NCBI RefSeq assembly: GCF_016808095.1
Contig: NC_068970.1
Location: forward strand, 27,076,501-27,140,500
Length of the DNA: 64,000 nt
Reading direction: 5' to 3'
From: Vigna angularis
Taxonomy: Eukaryota > Streptophyta > Magnoliopsida > Fabales > Fabaceae
Every line of letters starts with the position of its first letter. The first letter of the stretch is position 1. Below are positions 1 to 12,812 of the stretch, piece after piece. The position numbers and the translations under genes are program-made. Under the pieces are notes generated by a model that saw only the letters and a program-made list of their open reading frames with translations, was not told the DNA's origin and made no database searches.

Positions 1-582
1 GCTAAGAATTAAGAATATGAAAAAAGAAAAGAAAAGAAAAAGCAAAGCTCAATGCAAAAGAGAGTTGGGAAAAATAAGAATAATTGTGTTGTTATGATTC
101 TCTTAACTCAAGAATTTTGTGATCCAGAAAAACCAATTTTCTTGTTAGCCTAGCCACGTTATAAGCCATTGAAAAGTCCTTGTGATGATGCATGCTTGTT
201 AATGTTTTTGATTGTGGTTAAATGAAAGGCAAAGTTGATTCATGTGATATTGTGATAGTGGAGTGAATGAGTGATTACCTCTTATACACTTGAGTGTGAG
301 TGAAACACTTTACCTGGTGAGGAAGTATTCCATGAGCACATGAACATCCATGCTTAATTGATTGATCATTCATGAAAAATAGCATTTGTTGGATATTAAA
401 TAACTTTGTGAACACTAAAGCATTTGCACATCTTGATTGAAATCTTGGTCATAAGTTTGATTGAAGTTTTTACTTATCTTGAAAAGAAGATTTTTGAATG
501 AGTGAACCATCATATGAATTGGTAGAAGATTGAGTTACATCTTGTTTGCTTGAGGACAAGCAAAGTTCTAAGTTTGGGGTTG
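1..582 (+). mobile_element. 3' non-coding end of a Ty3/gypsy (Athila/Tat-like) retrotransposon
   Basis: No gene is visible. The stretch ends in a tract (about 548-582) with the phrase 'ttgaggacaagcaaag' followed by a purine-rich 'aagtttggggt'. From memory, this combination lies directly before the 3' LTR in legume Athila/Tat elements and serves as the polypurine tract. The element enters from outside the left edge of the window, so its coding part cannot be seen. Confidence 0.6.
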
Positions 583-1825
583 TGATAACAGTTGAAAAAC
601 TGTTATTTTTATGCTTGAAATTGATATTAAAAGCAACCTTTAACCCTTAGAAACTAGCTTGAAAACATGCTTTTGTTCATATTTTCATAAATAAGAGAGC
701 TGGACAGGTTTATGCTTGATTTCAGTGTTTTTGTGTAGGTTTTAAGGTGAATTTGGTGAAAGAAGTGAAGAAGGAGAGAGATGGAATCAGAAAAGACATC
801 AAAAAGTGCAAAAGGAGAAGCCGCAACTGCCGCTGAGCGGCACTCAGGAGCTCACGGGGGATCCGTTGAGGGGCAAAATGGCCGCTGAGGGGAAGAACCG
901 AGCTCGCGCACTTACCGCTGAGCGGTAGTTTACCGCTGAGCGGCACACTTATGGGCTTGGGCCTAAATTTTCTGTAATTTTAGAATAGTATATAAGCTTT
1001 AGGACGTCCTAGGGTTTGTATCTTTGGCAAAAACGAAGCAAACACTCTCTCTTCCACCCCTTTGAAGGAGGATCTTGGATGCTCAGGCTACCTCTTCACC
1101 TTTCTAGGGTTTTATCTTTCATTCTTTCATTATTATTCATCTAGTTTCACCATGAATATGGTGAACTAAACCTTGTATTGTTGTTGGGGAATCAATGTAG
1201 TCTTGTGAAACTCTCATATATGGAATTTGTTTTTACATCTTATATTTAAGACCTATGCTTTCTTTCATCATTAGTTAGGGTTTTTCCTCTTTGCTCAATG
1301 CTTGCTTTGTTTAACTCATTCAATGCATGATTATTGATTTTGTCGATACGAGAACGTACGGGGAAGTCTAGATCCGGGGAATTTCTCCCAATAGTATATT
1401 GGTTGCCGTTAAGCTCCTGCACTAAAAGAACTAATTATTAGGAATGCTAGGAATCGTATGAACTCGTAATTAGGGATATGCCTTCTTGCAAGGTAATTTA
1501 GAGAGTGGCATTAACAATGATGAAAAGAATGTTGAATTCCTAAAGTATATGAGAATGGATAAGATGAAATTGATAACCCCAACAACATACTCATCCATAT
1601 ATTCCATTGAAGTGTTTGTATTTTGTTTTAGCCATTGATCAAATTCATGCATACATGTTTATTTTCTGTTTTGCATATTAAACTCCACTTATTCCGTTCT
1701 TAAGTCTTAAATAATCAACGAATCACATAACTAAACTAGGCCGTGAGTCCTTTAGGAGAACGATACTTGGTCTTACCGAGTTTATTACTTGAAACGATTC
1801 GGTCATACTTGCCGATTGTTAAACA
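583..1825 (+). mobile_element. Gypsy-type LTR (Athila/Tat-like)
   Basis: The LTR starts TGATAAC just after a polypurine tract and ends ...TTAAACA at about 1825. It aligns by eye with the solo LTRs inside the large inverted repeat, sharing the 'ggtcttaccg' and 'tttattac' blocks near the 3' end and the 'tgttggggaatcaatgtag' block in the middle. A GC-rich patch (about 830-945) has several copies of the near-palindrome CCGCTGAGCGG. It is followed at 1832 by TGGCGCCG, the start of a tRNA-Asp-type primer binding site. Both flanks therefore look internal, as if this LTR is shared by two elements in tandem. The boundaries are good to a few bases on the left and tens of bases on the right. Confidence 0.6.
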
Positions 1826-1867
1826 AGTTTGTGGCGCCGTATTTCGGTGTTCATAAATTTGTCATCA

Positions 1868-2600
1868 GAAACCCCTATTTTCCCAGATCTTACATGTCCC
1901 ACATGAGACATGGTGGCTACATGACAAACTCTTAAGAAAGAGTTATCTTACAAGGGTAGTGGAAATGTGTCATTTTCTAAGTGGAGAACTTTTGCTAAAG
2001 TGACTTTCCACATGACAAGCTCTTAGTTGAGAGTTTTCTTACAAAGGTAGTGACCATGCGTCATTTTCCTAATGGGAAACTTTTGTTAAAGTGACAAACA
2101 TGACACTTTAGAATGAAGATTTTTTCTACAAGGTAGAGTGCCACATGTCAAGCTCTCCATCACCAAGATAGGATTTTTAGGGTTTGGTACACGAAAATTT
2201 TAGGGTTTTGGTCTACTTTGAAGACACCTTCATCTATAAAGAGAGGCGTCTTCCCCTTGTAAACCCAATTTGAGATTAGTAATGAAATGCTGCCAAAATA
2301 TTGAGTCATTTTATTAGTCTCTAAAGTCAAGGCTAAAGCACCCCATGTAGTCTCCTTTAGCTACCTTCCTTTAGAGTTGATCTAACTTCTCTAAGAGCAC
2401 ATCAAAACACCACCCCATTACCATTAAAACACCAAAGACCGTGAGCTTTACCCCTTATCCTCTATAGCTTCTGCACCTTCATCATCACCATAACACCTCT
2501 TCAAGCTTTGGCTCAACCTACCTTAGGAAAAGTGATATTAGGACAATAAGAAAAATACTAGTCTTCGGATACCAGAATGGGCCTAAAGTACTATAAAAAG
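1868..2600 (+). repeat. Probable LTR/retroelement remnant with internal tandem duplication
   Basis: There is no coding capacity. Two diverged direct copies of about 95 bp (about 1912-2005 and 2010-2100) share 'acatgacaa(a/g)ctctta' and 'gtcattttc.taa.tgg'. A TATA-like 'ctataaagag' at about 2232 and a T/C-rich downstream part resemble an LTR U3-R-U5 layout. The family is not identified. Confidence 0.35.
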
Positions 2601-3935
2601 CACTCACAGGACTTGATCACTTGAAGCTATAGACTTAAGGAAAATCTGATGTAAAAGAGGAGGAATTTGAAAACTCCAACACAATTTTTTAAATACTATA
2701 ATAATTTCTCTGATAGCTTAAATCTTGACTTCCGTATTCACCCTTTTTACACAAAATAGTCTCCTATCTTATCAATAATTTTGTTGTTATAAAAGTTACA
2801 TTTAATTGAAGTTCACTTTGTAAGAATTCTTTGGGTGATATTTGCATTTCAGTACTGATTCGTTGTATACTTGTTATAAAAGTTACATTTCATTGAAGTT
2901 CACTTTGTGAGAATTCTTATTTGCATTTCAACACTGCCCGTTGCATTTCAATAATATTTTTTTGCTAAATTTCAAAATACTACTACCATGCTACTTTTTA
3001 ATTGTCAATTGTTTTCAATAAAATTGTATTCTTTTTATATGTGTGTTTTCAATTAAATTTCAGGAGGACGTAATACTTTTGTCCAAATTATATAGTTATT
3101 TCTTATTTTATTATGGATTGAAAATTGCCTAAACATTAAACTAAGAGAAAGAAAATAATAAGTAACCTTTTAAAATTGTTTTAAAAATAAAATAAATTCA
3201 AACGACAATTATGGGGAGGATGAGAGTAATTACATGATTTAACTGCATATTTAAAGTTACTTAAATGTTGAAAGTGGCTTAAAACCCAACATTAAATGCA
3301 TTTTCATAGTAGGTACTTATGAAACAAAAAAATGTTGGATAGTTTCACCGTACCATCTCCAAGCCCAGCCGGTGCGTCATGCACCCTGACTTGCACAACG
3401 CCAACGGAAAACAAACAAACAACCAAACGCAACAACCACGATAACTCGCCAAAATATCACGATACTCACCTTACTGACTTCAAACTCCTTTAAGATCAAA
3501 CCGTTACCAACGTCATACAAAAACATAAAATTAAACATACCAAACCAAATATCACAAAACCAACCGTTAGACGACCGTTCCCGACTCAACTCACTCCCCC
3601 TTCAGACCAAACCCAACCAAAATAAATGTCCTAGACACTGATCCCACTTGGACAACCTCGGCTTTTTTCAAACTTGTTCTATATTGTCTTTAACAAAATT
3701 TAAAATTACTATCCTTAATATTTTATACCTACATTTTCCCTCAAAAGAGAAGACCGTTCATCGTTAACTGTGCCTCGATTTCTCTTCTCACTCTGCAACA
3801 TTACCCCCATTCCCATCTCCTCTTCTCTGTCTATCTACACTCAGACAACGACGTCGTCTTTGTCATGCTTAGAAAAACTCTTCCCAGTTCCAATCTTAAA
3901 AACTAAATAAAAATCAATAATTAAATCTCACACTC
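2601..3935. other. AT-rich intergenic region and upstream region of the CHUP1-like gene
   Basis: No gene is seen. It contains a tandem duplication of about 90 bp (about 2785-2868 and 2873-2950, both with 'ttataaaagttacatttaattgaagttc'-like sequence, slightly diverged). The last 250 bp before the ATG are pyrimidine-rich, as in a plant 5' UTR. No convincing TATA box was found. Confidence 0.5.
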
Positions 3936-6900
3936 ATGGTTGCCGGCAAGGTAAGGGTAGCAATGGGGTTCCAGAAGTCACCGGCGCCGGCCACGCACAC
4001 CCCTCCGCCTCAGAAGAAGCAGCCTCCTCCATCGCCGTCTACAGCGAAGTCCTCGTCCCACAAGTCCCCGTTCTCTCGCTCCTTCGGCGCGTACTTCCCG
4101 CGCTCCTCCGCTCAGGTGCAGCCGCGACCGCCGGATGTTGCGGAGCTACTCCGTCTAGTGGAGGAGCTCCGGGAGAGCGAGTCGCTGCTGAAGACGGAGC
4201 TCCTGGAGCACAAGCTGCTGAAGGAGTCCATCGCCATTGTTCCCGTTCTGGAGAGCGAGATCAGCGCGAGGGAAACTGAAATCGAAAGGAGTAGAAGAAG
4301 AGCTGAGGAAACGGAAGTGGAGAACGAGAAGTTGAAGAAGGAGTTGCAGGAGCTGAAGGTTCGAGTGGAAGAAGAGAGGAGAGAGAGCGAGAGGAAACTA
4401 AAGGCGCTGGAAGATGAGATAGTGGAGATGAAGAAAACGATGTCGTATAGTGGATGTAGCAGTAGCAGTAGCAGAGCAGAGACATTAGAAAGTCACGTGC
4501 ACGAGCACGAGAACGAAGCTTCGCAAAGGTTGGTGGAGGTTTCGGTGAGGTCGAATGTCATGAAAAGCTTGAAGAAAACGGCGTCGGATCTCGGAAGCGG
4601 GATTTTCAAAAGAGAGGCTGGGGAAACGGAAAGGCCACATCACTCACGATGTAACTCGGAGGAACTCGCCGATTGCTCTGACTCGGTTCTCTCCGGTTCC
4701 GTGAGGTCACGCGCGCCTCGTGTTCCGAACCCGCCACCGAGACCTTCGTTTTCTTCTCCTTCATCACCGTCCAGCGGTTCCTCCAACAAAGGCGAAACCG
4801 AACAAGTCATTCAGCCACCGCCACCGCCTCCGCCGCCTCCTCCTCCACCGATTAAGGCTGCGCCTCCTCCACCGATTAAGGCTGCGCCTCCTCCACCTCC
4901 GCCTCCACCAAGGAAACCTACATCTAAGGTAGCCCCTCCGCCACCTCCGCCGCCTCCTCCGGCGAAGGCGGGGAAGTTGGCTCCGGCGAAGGTAAGAAGA
5001 GTGCCGGAGGTGGTGGAGTTTTACCACTCGTTGATGCGGAGGGACTCACATTCGAGGCGGGACTCGGGGTCCGCCGGTGCCGCGGAGGTACCGGCGACGG
5101 CGAATGCTCGCGATATGATCGGCGAGATCGAGAACCGCTCCACTCACTTGTTGGCTGTAAGTGCACGTGAATTTGGCGATGTAATTACCGGTTTGCCACT
5201 GGCATTTATTGTGTCACTGTCTGCTGACATGTGTAGTCGCTTTTATTGCTTTGTTTTGAATTGGATTTCTTCGTAGATAAGACAGTAATCTGATTCGAAT
5301 TTGGTTGGCCATAGTCGTAAATATGCTCTAAAATTATGGCATTTTGTTGAATTCCTAGTCAAAGAAAAAGGAAAATATTCTCCAATTACTGAAACCCTAA
5401 TCCCTAGTTGTCAATTAAGTAAAAAAATTTACTTCATTTCATTAGAGCTTAGTAATATTAAACTACTAATTGTTAATAAAAGTTTTTTCTTTTAACCAAA
5501 GTTCTGATACTGTCTGATCTCAGGTCAATAATATCTTTTGTTTTTACAGATAAAAACAGATGTAGAAACTCAAGGAGACTTTATTAGATACTTGATCAAA
5601 GAAGTGGAGAGCGCAGCATTCACGGATATTGAAGATGTAGTGCCTTTTGTCAAATGGCTTGACGACGAACTCTCCTATTTGGTATTTTTACTTTTTAGTG
5701 TTGTGTTCCTTCTTCCATGATACTTGCAAGAAAATATATTTTATATCGTTTATGATTTGTCTGGTTTTGTTTGTTGTTTCAGGTGGATGAAAGGGCAGTG
5801 CTGAAACACTTCGATTGGCCAGAGCAGAAGGCTGATGCTTTGCGTGAAGCTGCGTTTGGGTATTGTGACCTGAAGAAGTTGGTATCTGAGGCTTCGTCTT
5901 TCCGCGATGATCCTCGGCAGCTGTGTGGTCCAGCTCTTAAAAAGATGCAGACTCTCTTAGAAAAGTGTGTTGATTTGTTTTAAATTATTAGTATTTCTAC
6001 TTATTCAAGGTGAATTAAATGCTCATGTGAACATCTCTAATGTCATTTATTTTAAATGATTATGACAGATTAGAACATGGGATTTACAATATCTCAAGAA
6101 TGGGAGAATCCGCAACGAAAAGATACAAAGTCTTCCAAATACCCGTGGATTGGATGCTTGACAGTGGTTATGTGAGCCAGGTAATTTCCGTGCAAGTTAT
6201 ATTAGAAAAATTCCACATTATGCTTGATAGTAACTTCAGTTGTAGGTTTAATATAATACAAATGGGTCAGTATATAGCGATAGCACATGACGATGGGCAA
6301 GAGTTGTGTTGGCCCATAGTCCTCATTGAATAAAAATGGTGGATGTGTTGTCTGCATAGGCTCCTCCATTAATAAAATTTAATGTTAGGTGACTAAAATT
6401 TTTGTGTTGGATTGACCCCTCAATATTATCTGTAATTTTTCTTTTAAAGAATTATCCTTCGTAAGTTTACCACATAGCATGTAGACAAAGTAGCTAGCTG
6501 ATAGCGAAATGTCAATGCAGACGTTATCTTCGCTGATAGGGCTTCGTCGACCTCAACTTTTTTGTGCTAATCTTCACTAACACTAGCACATGGAAACCCC
6601 TGATCCCCACATGTTTGTCTTCTTCATTTTAGGGAAATTCTCTTTGCCAATAGGAACTTGGAAGGGTCCTGCAATCTGCTTTAAATAATTATTTGAAGAA
6701 CGAAACAGATAAATAAAATGTCGTTTGCATGTGCATCTTGCATTCCGGAATGAATAACATTGCAACGTAGTAGATTTCTGTACTAACTTTCTTACTACAA
6801 AGTGAGAAGAATAGCTCCCTTCATTTATTGTAACCTACAATGTTAAATTGTGGCAGATCAAGCTGGCATCTGTAAAATTGGCCATGAAGTATATGAAGAG

Positions 6901-7201
6901 AGTCTCTGCTGAACTTGAGACAGTTGGTGGTGGGCCTGAAGAAGAAGAGCTTATTGTCCAAGGAGTTAGATTTGCATTCCGAGTTCATCAGGTAATTTTA
7001 TTTTCAACAATGGTACAAAATTGACGCCTGTTAGCTAAAGGGCCAATTGGTATAATGAACTGTTACGTGTGGCAGTTCGCTGGAGGCTTTGATGTGGATA
7101 CAATGAGAGCATTTCAAGAGTTGAGAGACAAAGCGAGGTCATGCCACATTCAGTGCCACGGCCAGCAACAGAAATTCTTTTGCAGGTCTGCAACATGCTA
7201 A
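3936..7201 (+). CDS. IPGA1: CHUP1-family protein, IPGA1-like (six exons, 635 aa)
   Basis: Exons: 3936-5156, 5550-5681, 5783-5964, 6069-6180, 6857-6991 and 7076-7201. All junctions are GT-AG, the frame stays open throughout, and the stop is TAA at 7199. The product starts MVAGKVRVAMGFQKSP, very like what I recall for Arabidopsis At4g18570 (IPGA1, 642 aa). Domain order: Ser/Pro-rich N-terminus (1-66), long charged coiled coil (about 67-170), proline-rich formin-like stretch (about 264-343, with runs of up to 12 Pro), then the conserved CHUP1 C-terminal domain (about 356-635; motifs VPEVVEFYHSLMRRD, DFIRYLIKEVESAAF, FDWPEQKADALREAA). Family members work on cytoskeleton-linked processes: CHUP1 on chloroplast actin, IPGA1 on cortical microtubules and anisotropic cell growth. 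CHUP1 proper is about 1000 aa with an N-terminal outer-envelope anchor, which is absent here. The function assignment is inference from family. Confidence 0.9.
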
Positions 7202-9320
7202 TGCTGGAGCAAACTCAGCTTCAGAGAATTAGTTCCTCTTCACTTTTTTCTGTATTTTGTGAATAGAATGATGGCAAATAGTATTTAGCCATCATTAAAG
7301 TAGGAACGCATTCTTAATTCATGATTTATCCATTCATTACTGGGAAACCGCAAATCTCTGATCATAAAAGAGTTGCTGAATCAAATCATTAAAAAATTCG
7401 CTATCTAACCGAATCCTGTAATTTAATATTTGTTCCATTCACTTGACTGCTTTTTCTTATATTGCAAATAAGTAAACACATTTCTTCGTATTTTGCAACA
7501 TTTTTCATAGTATTCATTCATATTAACTGATTTTTCTTTTAATGCAAATAAATTTTGGTACCATATTTATGTCATTTCCATTGGTGTTAATTGTTGCGAA
7601 ATTGTTGATATTTATGTCATTTCTATTGGCCAAAAGGGTTGTGGACCTTAGAAAAAGGCACTTGATAATATTAATATTGTTACTATGGTAATATTAATAA
7701 TATTTTGGTAGAAAGGGTAAACATATCAGCAATTTTTTTAAAATGAAAGTTTCGATCACATACTCGACTATTTTTGTTTTTCTTTTCGTATTTGTGTATT
7801 CTACAATTTCTCATAATCAACGAATTAGCAATCATTGGGAAGAGAAAACCTGACCATAAGAGGTAAACAATTGTATATGTACGATAGTATATACAGTCAT
7901 TATAACAATACATCTTTGTTCAATTTAATAGGTAGAAATGAAATCGAGGAGTTTTTCAACTCTTATATCTTAAAGAATGTGTATAGTACATAAGACAATA
8001 CCTTAGAAAGTCAGAGGATCAAAGTTTAGAAACTTTTACCTCTACATTTAGTAAAAACGAGAAATCAAATGGTACATTTATCCCCAGAATGGGAATTTTT
8101 TTTTTAAAAATATAACATATACTGTATTTCTAATATTTAAAATTGGTGAAAAAGAAAATTCTCGACCTCTATATTCTACATAGTTTATAAAATTCGTAAG
8201 AAACAAGTTACAGAAACCAACTACTGATCAAAGATCCAAAAACATTGAGCGCATAAAGCCATATTTATTTGCTATATTTTAGAAATATTTTTAGAAACTA
8301 CCCTTAAACACTATTTAATTGACAATCTACTTCATCCTTACAAGACAATAGTGTAAGGTAATGATGAAAACAAGATGGGAGGTTCAATTGTGTTTTACAA
8401 ATTTGTTGTAATTTTTTCAAATTTTGACTTATAGTACTTGTTCACGTGATAGTTTTAAGTTTGACAAATGAACTATAAGACTTTTTCAAACATAGAATTC
8501 AAAAATTTCTTCAATATTAAGTTAGAGCATATGTTATAACATAAGGAATGGAAGAAATCACTCAAGATGTTTTTATATTGGTTGTTCTGATAATATAGAT
8601 TACATTCAATTCTCAATTAGTTGATTGAGTTTTACTAAGAAAATTAATTCATTAGTGTATATTTATGTCCACATTTATGATTTAAATTCAAATTTTTATG
8701 CAATTCGTGTGTTTAAATGGTTGATTTAAAGAGGATTTGTGACAATTGAAGTTATCGAGTTTAGAAATTAAAAGGATTTAAAAAGTTATTTTTAGATGCA
8801 TAAATTACTTTTGGATAGACTAATGTTTGTTGATGCAGTTAAAGTTAAAGATTGATTCATTTAAAGCGAGAAACTAAATTGTCAATGTTGCAAAACAAGA
8901 CAAAAAATTAGTTTATTCAAGAAAGGAATACACAAGGAGTTGAGTGCACCCCTGATTGTTCATTTATACACTCCTTTTTTCTAAACTGGGCTAAACAATT
9001 AGCCTTTTCTCCTACACTCTTGACTTTTACAACTACACCCTTTTTTTAGCAATGAGCCATACAAGTAGCATTTACTACCACATCCCCTCGTTTCCCTATT
9101 TTCATCCCTCCTAGCACTCCTATGTCAGATTGTCTAAGATAGTGCCACGTGACAATCTATCACTAACAAGGATAACCAATCATATACTACATCTCTCTAA
9201 TCCTTCACATACCACTTCGTGCAATGATTGATTATCTTAGCTAGTCGTTGTTGTTTTGACCGTTGTGCATTCATTAAATGCATAATTGATTACCTTAATT
9301 AGATAATCGATTATCATGCG
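7202..9320. other. 3' UTR and AT-rich intergenic DNA
   Basis: The first about 100 bp are probably the 3' UTR of the CHUP1-like gene. The rest is AT-rich with no recognisable gene or complete transposon. From about 8930 the base composition rises (pyrimidine-rich, 'cacccctgattgttc'), probably retroelement sequence leading into the LTR that follows. Confidence 0.4.
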
Positions 9321-9955
9321 AGAAAAGACTAACAACGAATTATTGGAGGTGTCCTTGAGTGAAGTCTTTATAAAGATGTTTTAGTCTCTCATTCTAACAC
9401 ACAACTGCTTGTTTTAAACTGACTAAAGTGTGACCTAGAGTTTTTGTAACTCTTGTGCTTTGGCTTTGAGAACTTGGTTTTGGCAAGAGCGAAAACTTTC
9501 ACTAGGAGTGTGATTGAGTGTTGTTGTTGTTACTGGGTGAAGTCTACCATCCTTTTTGAAGATTCAACGGAAGTGTTCATCCTTCGTGAAACATTCAGAG
9601 GATGTGTTCATCCCTTGTGGTTTTCAGGTGTAGTGAGTTTCATCTCTTGTGGTAAGAAAAGAGGTGTTTCTAAACCCTTAAACTTGTTTTTCTGTGTGAT
9701 GTAACAATTTATTGGTTTTGTGATAGTGAAAAGTTAATCTTTGTTTGGGATTAGCAACTGGACGTAGGATCCTTGTGATCTGAATCAGTATAAAATCATC
9801 TGTACAACTTTCTCTCTTCTTTTACTCTTTATTATTGTTTAATTTATTCACTAAGTAAGATAAAATTGAGGAAAAAGTTATAAAAGACGCACATTTGTGA
9901 AAGGAAACCAATTCACCCATTCTTAATTTATTTGTTCACGCTAATCATTCTGTTA
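9321..9955 (+). mobile_element. Ty1/copia-type LTR (partial)
   Basis: The sequence is clearly related to 54570-55230 on the opposite strand. Both carry the unusual block encoding 'FENL...EDS.EV.ILRETFR..VHPLW' when translated, then a segment with 'aactggacgtaggatc' and 'agtataaa'. A TATA-like 'tttataaag' lies at about 9368. The 3' end ('cacgctaatcattctg') is shared with the other copy. No coding domain adjoins it. A gypsy-type gag follows directly, so the copia element is truncated or nested. Confidence 0.6.
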
Positions 9956-9962
9956 CATCGCT

Positions 9963-10530
9963 TTGATAGATGTGGAAATGAAGTTTCTGTCTAGATTTTT
10001 TCCTCCATGTAAATATATCAGTGTTAAGGCAACAATTGCAACCTTTTCTCAAGGTATGAATGAACACTTCTGTGAAGCTTGGGAAAGATACAAGGCCTTA
10101 CTAAAGAAATGTCCCAACCATGGATTTAATGTAATAGCTCAACTCAACATGTTCTATAGTAGATTAAGGCCACAAACCAGAATGTTGTTGGATGCATCAG
10201 CAGGAGGTACCATGATGATGAAGAGTGTTGTGGAAACTACAACTATCTTTGAATCACTAACAACTAGTGATCATCAAGCATAATATGATAGAAATCAACC
10301 TTCCAAGAGAACAATACTAGAGTTGGGAACACAAGATGACATATTGGCATAGAACAAACTCATTTATCAGTAAATGGAAGAGTTAAAGAAACAAATGGCA
10401 AAACTGCAGCTCGATCTGAAAACTCACGACTTAGAGTGACAACTAATGAAATGTGATTTCTATGAAGGTGAACACCAGAATGGCCGTTGTTCTACTCTTG
10501 AATATGCACGAGAAGAAGAGTTACACTACA
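9963..10530 (+). pseudogene. Decayed Athila/Tat-type retrotransposon gag
   Basis: An open stretch (9963-10283, 106 codons) reads FLSRFFPPCKYISVKATIA, then EAWERYKALLKKCPNHGF, then DASAGGTMMMKS. These are hallmark blocks of Ty3/gypsy Athila/Tat gag proteins (usually 'FL.KFFP..K', 'EAWERFK.LLR.CPHHG', 'AA.GGTL'). Beyond the stop at 10281 the frame continues with interruptions to a zinc-knuckle-like C-x2-(Y)-x-GEH-x4-C at about 10450-10490, where the second Cys has changed. It is a non-functional relic with no protease or reverse transcriptase behind it. Confidence 0.8.
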
Positions 10531-11640
10531 TGAATGATAGTAGAAGGCTAAACAACTACTCCAACAACTAGAGATCAAATCAAATTCAAAATTAAAATCA
10601 AAGTTGGAGGTAAGATGATGGTTTAACCAACAAGCAAACTTCACAAACAAATTATCAAGGACAACAACTTCTACAACAAGATATAGTCTCAAAGAATACC
10701 CTACACTCCTTCTTGACTACTAGTTTGCGCTTAAAACATAAGAAATACCCTACACTATTGATTGAACTCTCCACTCGAACCATTTGAAGTAATTACAATC
10801 TACCCCACTTAGATTGTGACTCTGTTGTTGAAAAAAACCATAGCACAATATTTATTATTACCTAATAATTACAAAAACAAAATATAATCAACCAAAATTC
10901 TATAAATCTAATCTTGTAGGTGCGACAATCCCAAAATTGATTTCCAACATTCTTGGAAGTTTTGACTGTCCTCAAAATTATTTCATCTCCATATTTTCAA
11001 AAGAGGGTTACATCATGTGCCCTATTACCACCACCACTACCATGAGAAGAAAAGAAGACTGACTTCAAGTCTTTTTTAAACATTGTGTCACTACTTTTCA
11101 ACATGACAAGTCATAACACTTAGTTAAAAATAATATAATGGAAAGATCAACAAAATTGAGTAAAAAAATATTTAAAAAATTAATATTTGACCCAAATATA
11201 AAAATTAAATACTAATTAAATTGATTGAAAAATAATTTTTTATTTGAATTCAAAAAATAATTATTAAAATAATAAAATTGGAAAAATATTCTATATGCAA
11301 ATTCCATTATTAATATTTTAGATGATAGTATAAATATTTTTATTTAATTTTTAGTTTAATTATCTACAAATCTGTGGATCAACTAGCCAAATTGATTAGA
11401 TATATCATTACGTATCCAAAATAATGATCTGAAAATTGAATAAGTTACAATATTTTTGAATTAAAGCATTAAAAGTGTGTAAGAAAATTCTGACTCTAAA
11501 CTTGTGGATGACTGAAAGTTAAGACACTAAAAGTTTAAAAGAAAATTAAAGACTACAATTTTAATCAAGTAAAAAGGTGACTGATTTTGTAAAATACAGT
11601 AATGCACGTTTCAATTATGTAAAAAAATTAAAGCCATAAT
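10531..11640. other. AT-rich intergenic region
   Basis: The first 200 bp may be more retroelement debris (Gln/Asn-rich remnants of gag). The rest is AT-rich, with no gene, RNA or clear repeat recognised. Confidence 0.4.
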
Positions 11641-11647
11641 CAATATC

Positions 11648-12653
11648 TTCTTAACTTTATTACATGGTCCCAATTTTTGTTTTTATTTGAAATGGTCTTA
11701 TTTTTTTTTTTTTTTACGTTTAATGTAGTCGTAAATATCGTAATTTGTGTTCAATTTAGTCCTTTTTGCAAACGTCGTTTAAATAGTTAACGACCAAATG
11801 AGTGACATGTCATTTAACTGCGGGAGTGGACAGTTTGAGGCGTAGTGAGGTGGATGTGGCCAATGAGGTCTTCCCATGTGTCAGCCCCTTATCCACTCAA
11901 AATTAGGGTTTTAGATTGGGGAAAGGGATTTCATGCGCCTCTTCTCTCTTCTTCCTTGCGGTGCAAATTAGGGATGAATTTACAGGTATGTGAAGAAGCT
12001 TGGTGGTGTTGTGGCTGGCGAGATGGTGGAAAGGTTGATGACGGTGATCCTTGCGGCTTCACATGGGGCGATTGAACGGAGAAGACGAAGATGTTTTGAT
12101 GCGCGATGTTGATACTTCTCTCGTGGTTGCAATTATGTGTGCAGGTTTTGAACTGGTTTCGCGAAGGAGATTGTGACTCTACAATTTTAGGGTTCGCATG
12201 ATGGTAGCGGCACTAAGGTCTTGCGGTGTGATGGCGGCGGCGACTTGAGGCATTGGTGGCAAGGTAGACGTTGCTTGTGCTGTGGAAGTGACTTATTGCG
12301 GTTGTTGTTGGGTCGCGTTTTTGGGTTCCTCTCTACAGGTGCGTGTTGATGGTGGTGAGGTAGTGTCGCGGCGGTGCTCCACAATGAAGGGAGAGTGGTG
12401 GCGTATTTAGGCTTCATGAAAGTAGGTCGGGTGGGGTTTGATGGTGGTGAGATGTTGTCCACATCAACAGTTAAATGACATGTTATTAACTGATTGCAGA
12501 GCTAGACATTTGGTCGTTAACTATTTAAACGACGTTTGAAAAAAATGACTAAATGAAACACAAATTACAATTTTTAGGACTACATTAAATGTAAAAAAAA
12601 TTAAAACCATTTCAAATAAAGTTGACAAAAATTGAGACGAGTGATGTTAAGCC
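11648..12653. mobile_element. Foldback / MULE-like element with about 190-bp imperfect TIRs
   Basis: The left part (about 11648-11840) is the inverted complement of the right part (about 12465-12653). Shared blocks include 'caatttttg', 'tttgaaatgg', 'ttaatgtag', 'gtttaaatagttaacgacca' and 'gacatgtcattta'. Flanks of 9 bp (left tcaatatct, right taaatattt) match at 7 of 9 positions, which fits an old Mutator-type insertion. The GC-rich interior (about 11841-12465) may be captured host sequence (a 'ttacag/gtatgtg' splice-like junction at about 11980), but I recognise no protein in it. Confidence 0.6.
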
Positions 12654-12679
12654 TAAATATTTTGAAGTAAATTACCTTT

Positions 12680-12812
12680 TTAAAAGTACTTCTTTAAATC
12701 AGACTAGGTATAAATTTGTAAATAGTAATTTAATAATTTAATATAAAGTACTTCTTTAAATTAGACTAGGTATAAATTTGTAAATAGTAATTTAATAATT
12801 TAATATATAATA
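12680..12812 (+). repeat. Tandem duplication, two copies of about 66 bp
   Basis: The segment beginning 'aaagtacttctttaaat' and ending 'taataatttaatata' occurs twice head to tail with about one mismatch. It lies in the upstream region of the first Lin0512-family gene. Confidence 0.8.

Noticed and set aside
4764..5166. Long arginine-rich and other open frames antisense to, or out of frame with, the proline-rich exon
   Set aside because: They are shadows of GC-rich proline codons in the CHUP1-like gene.
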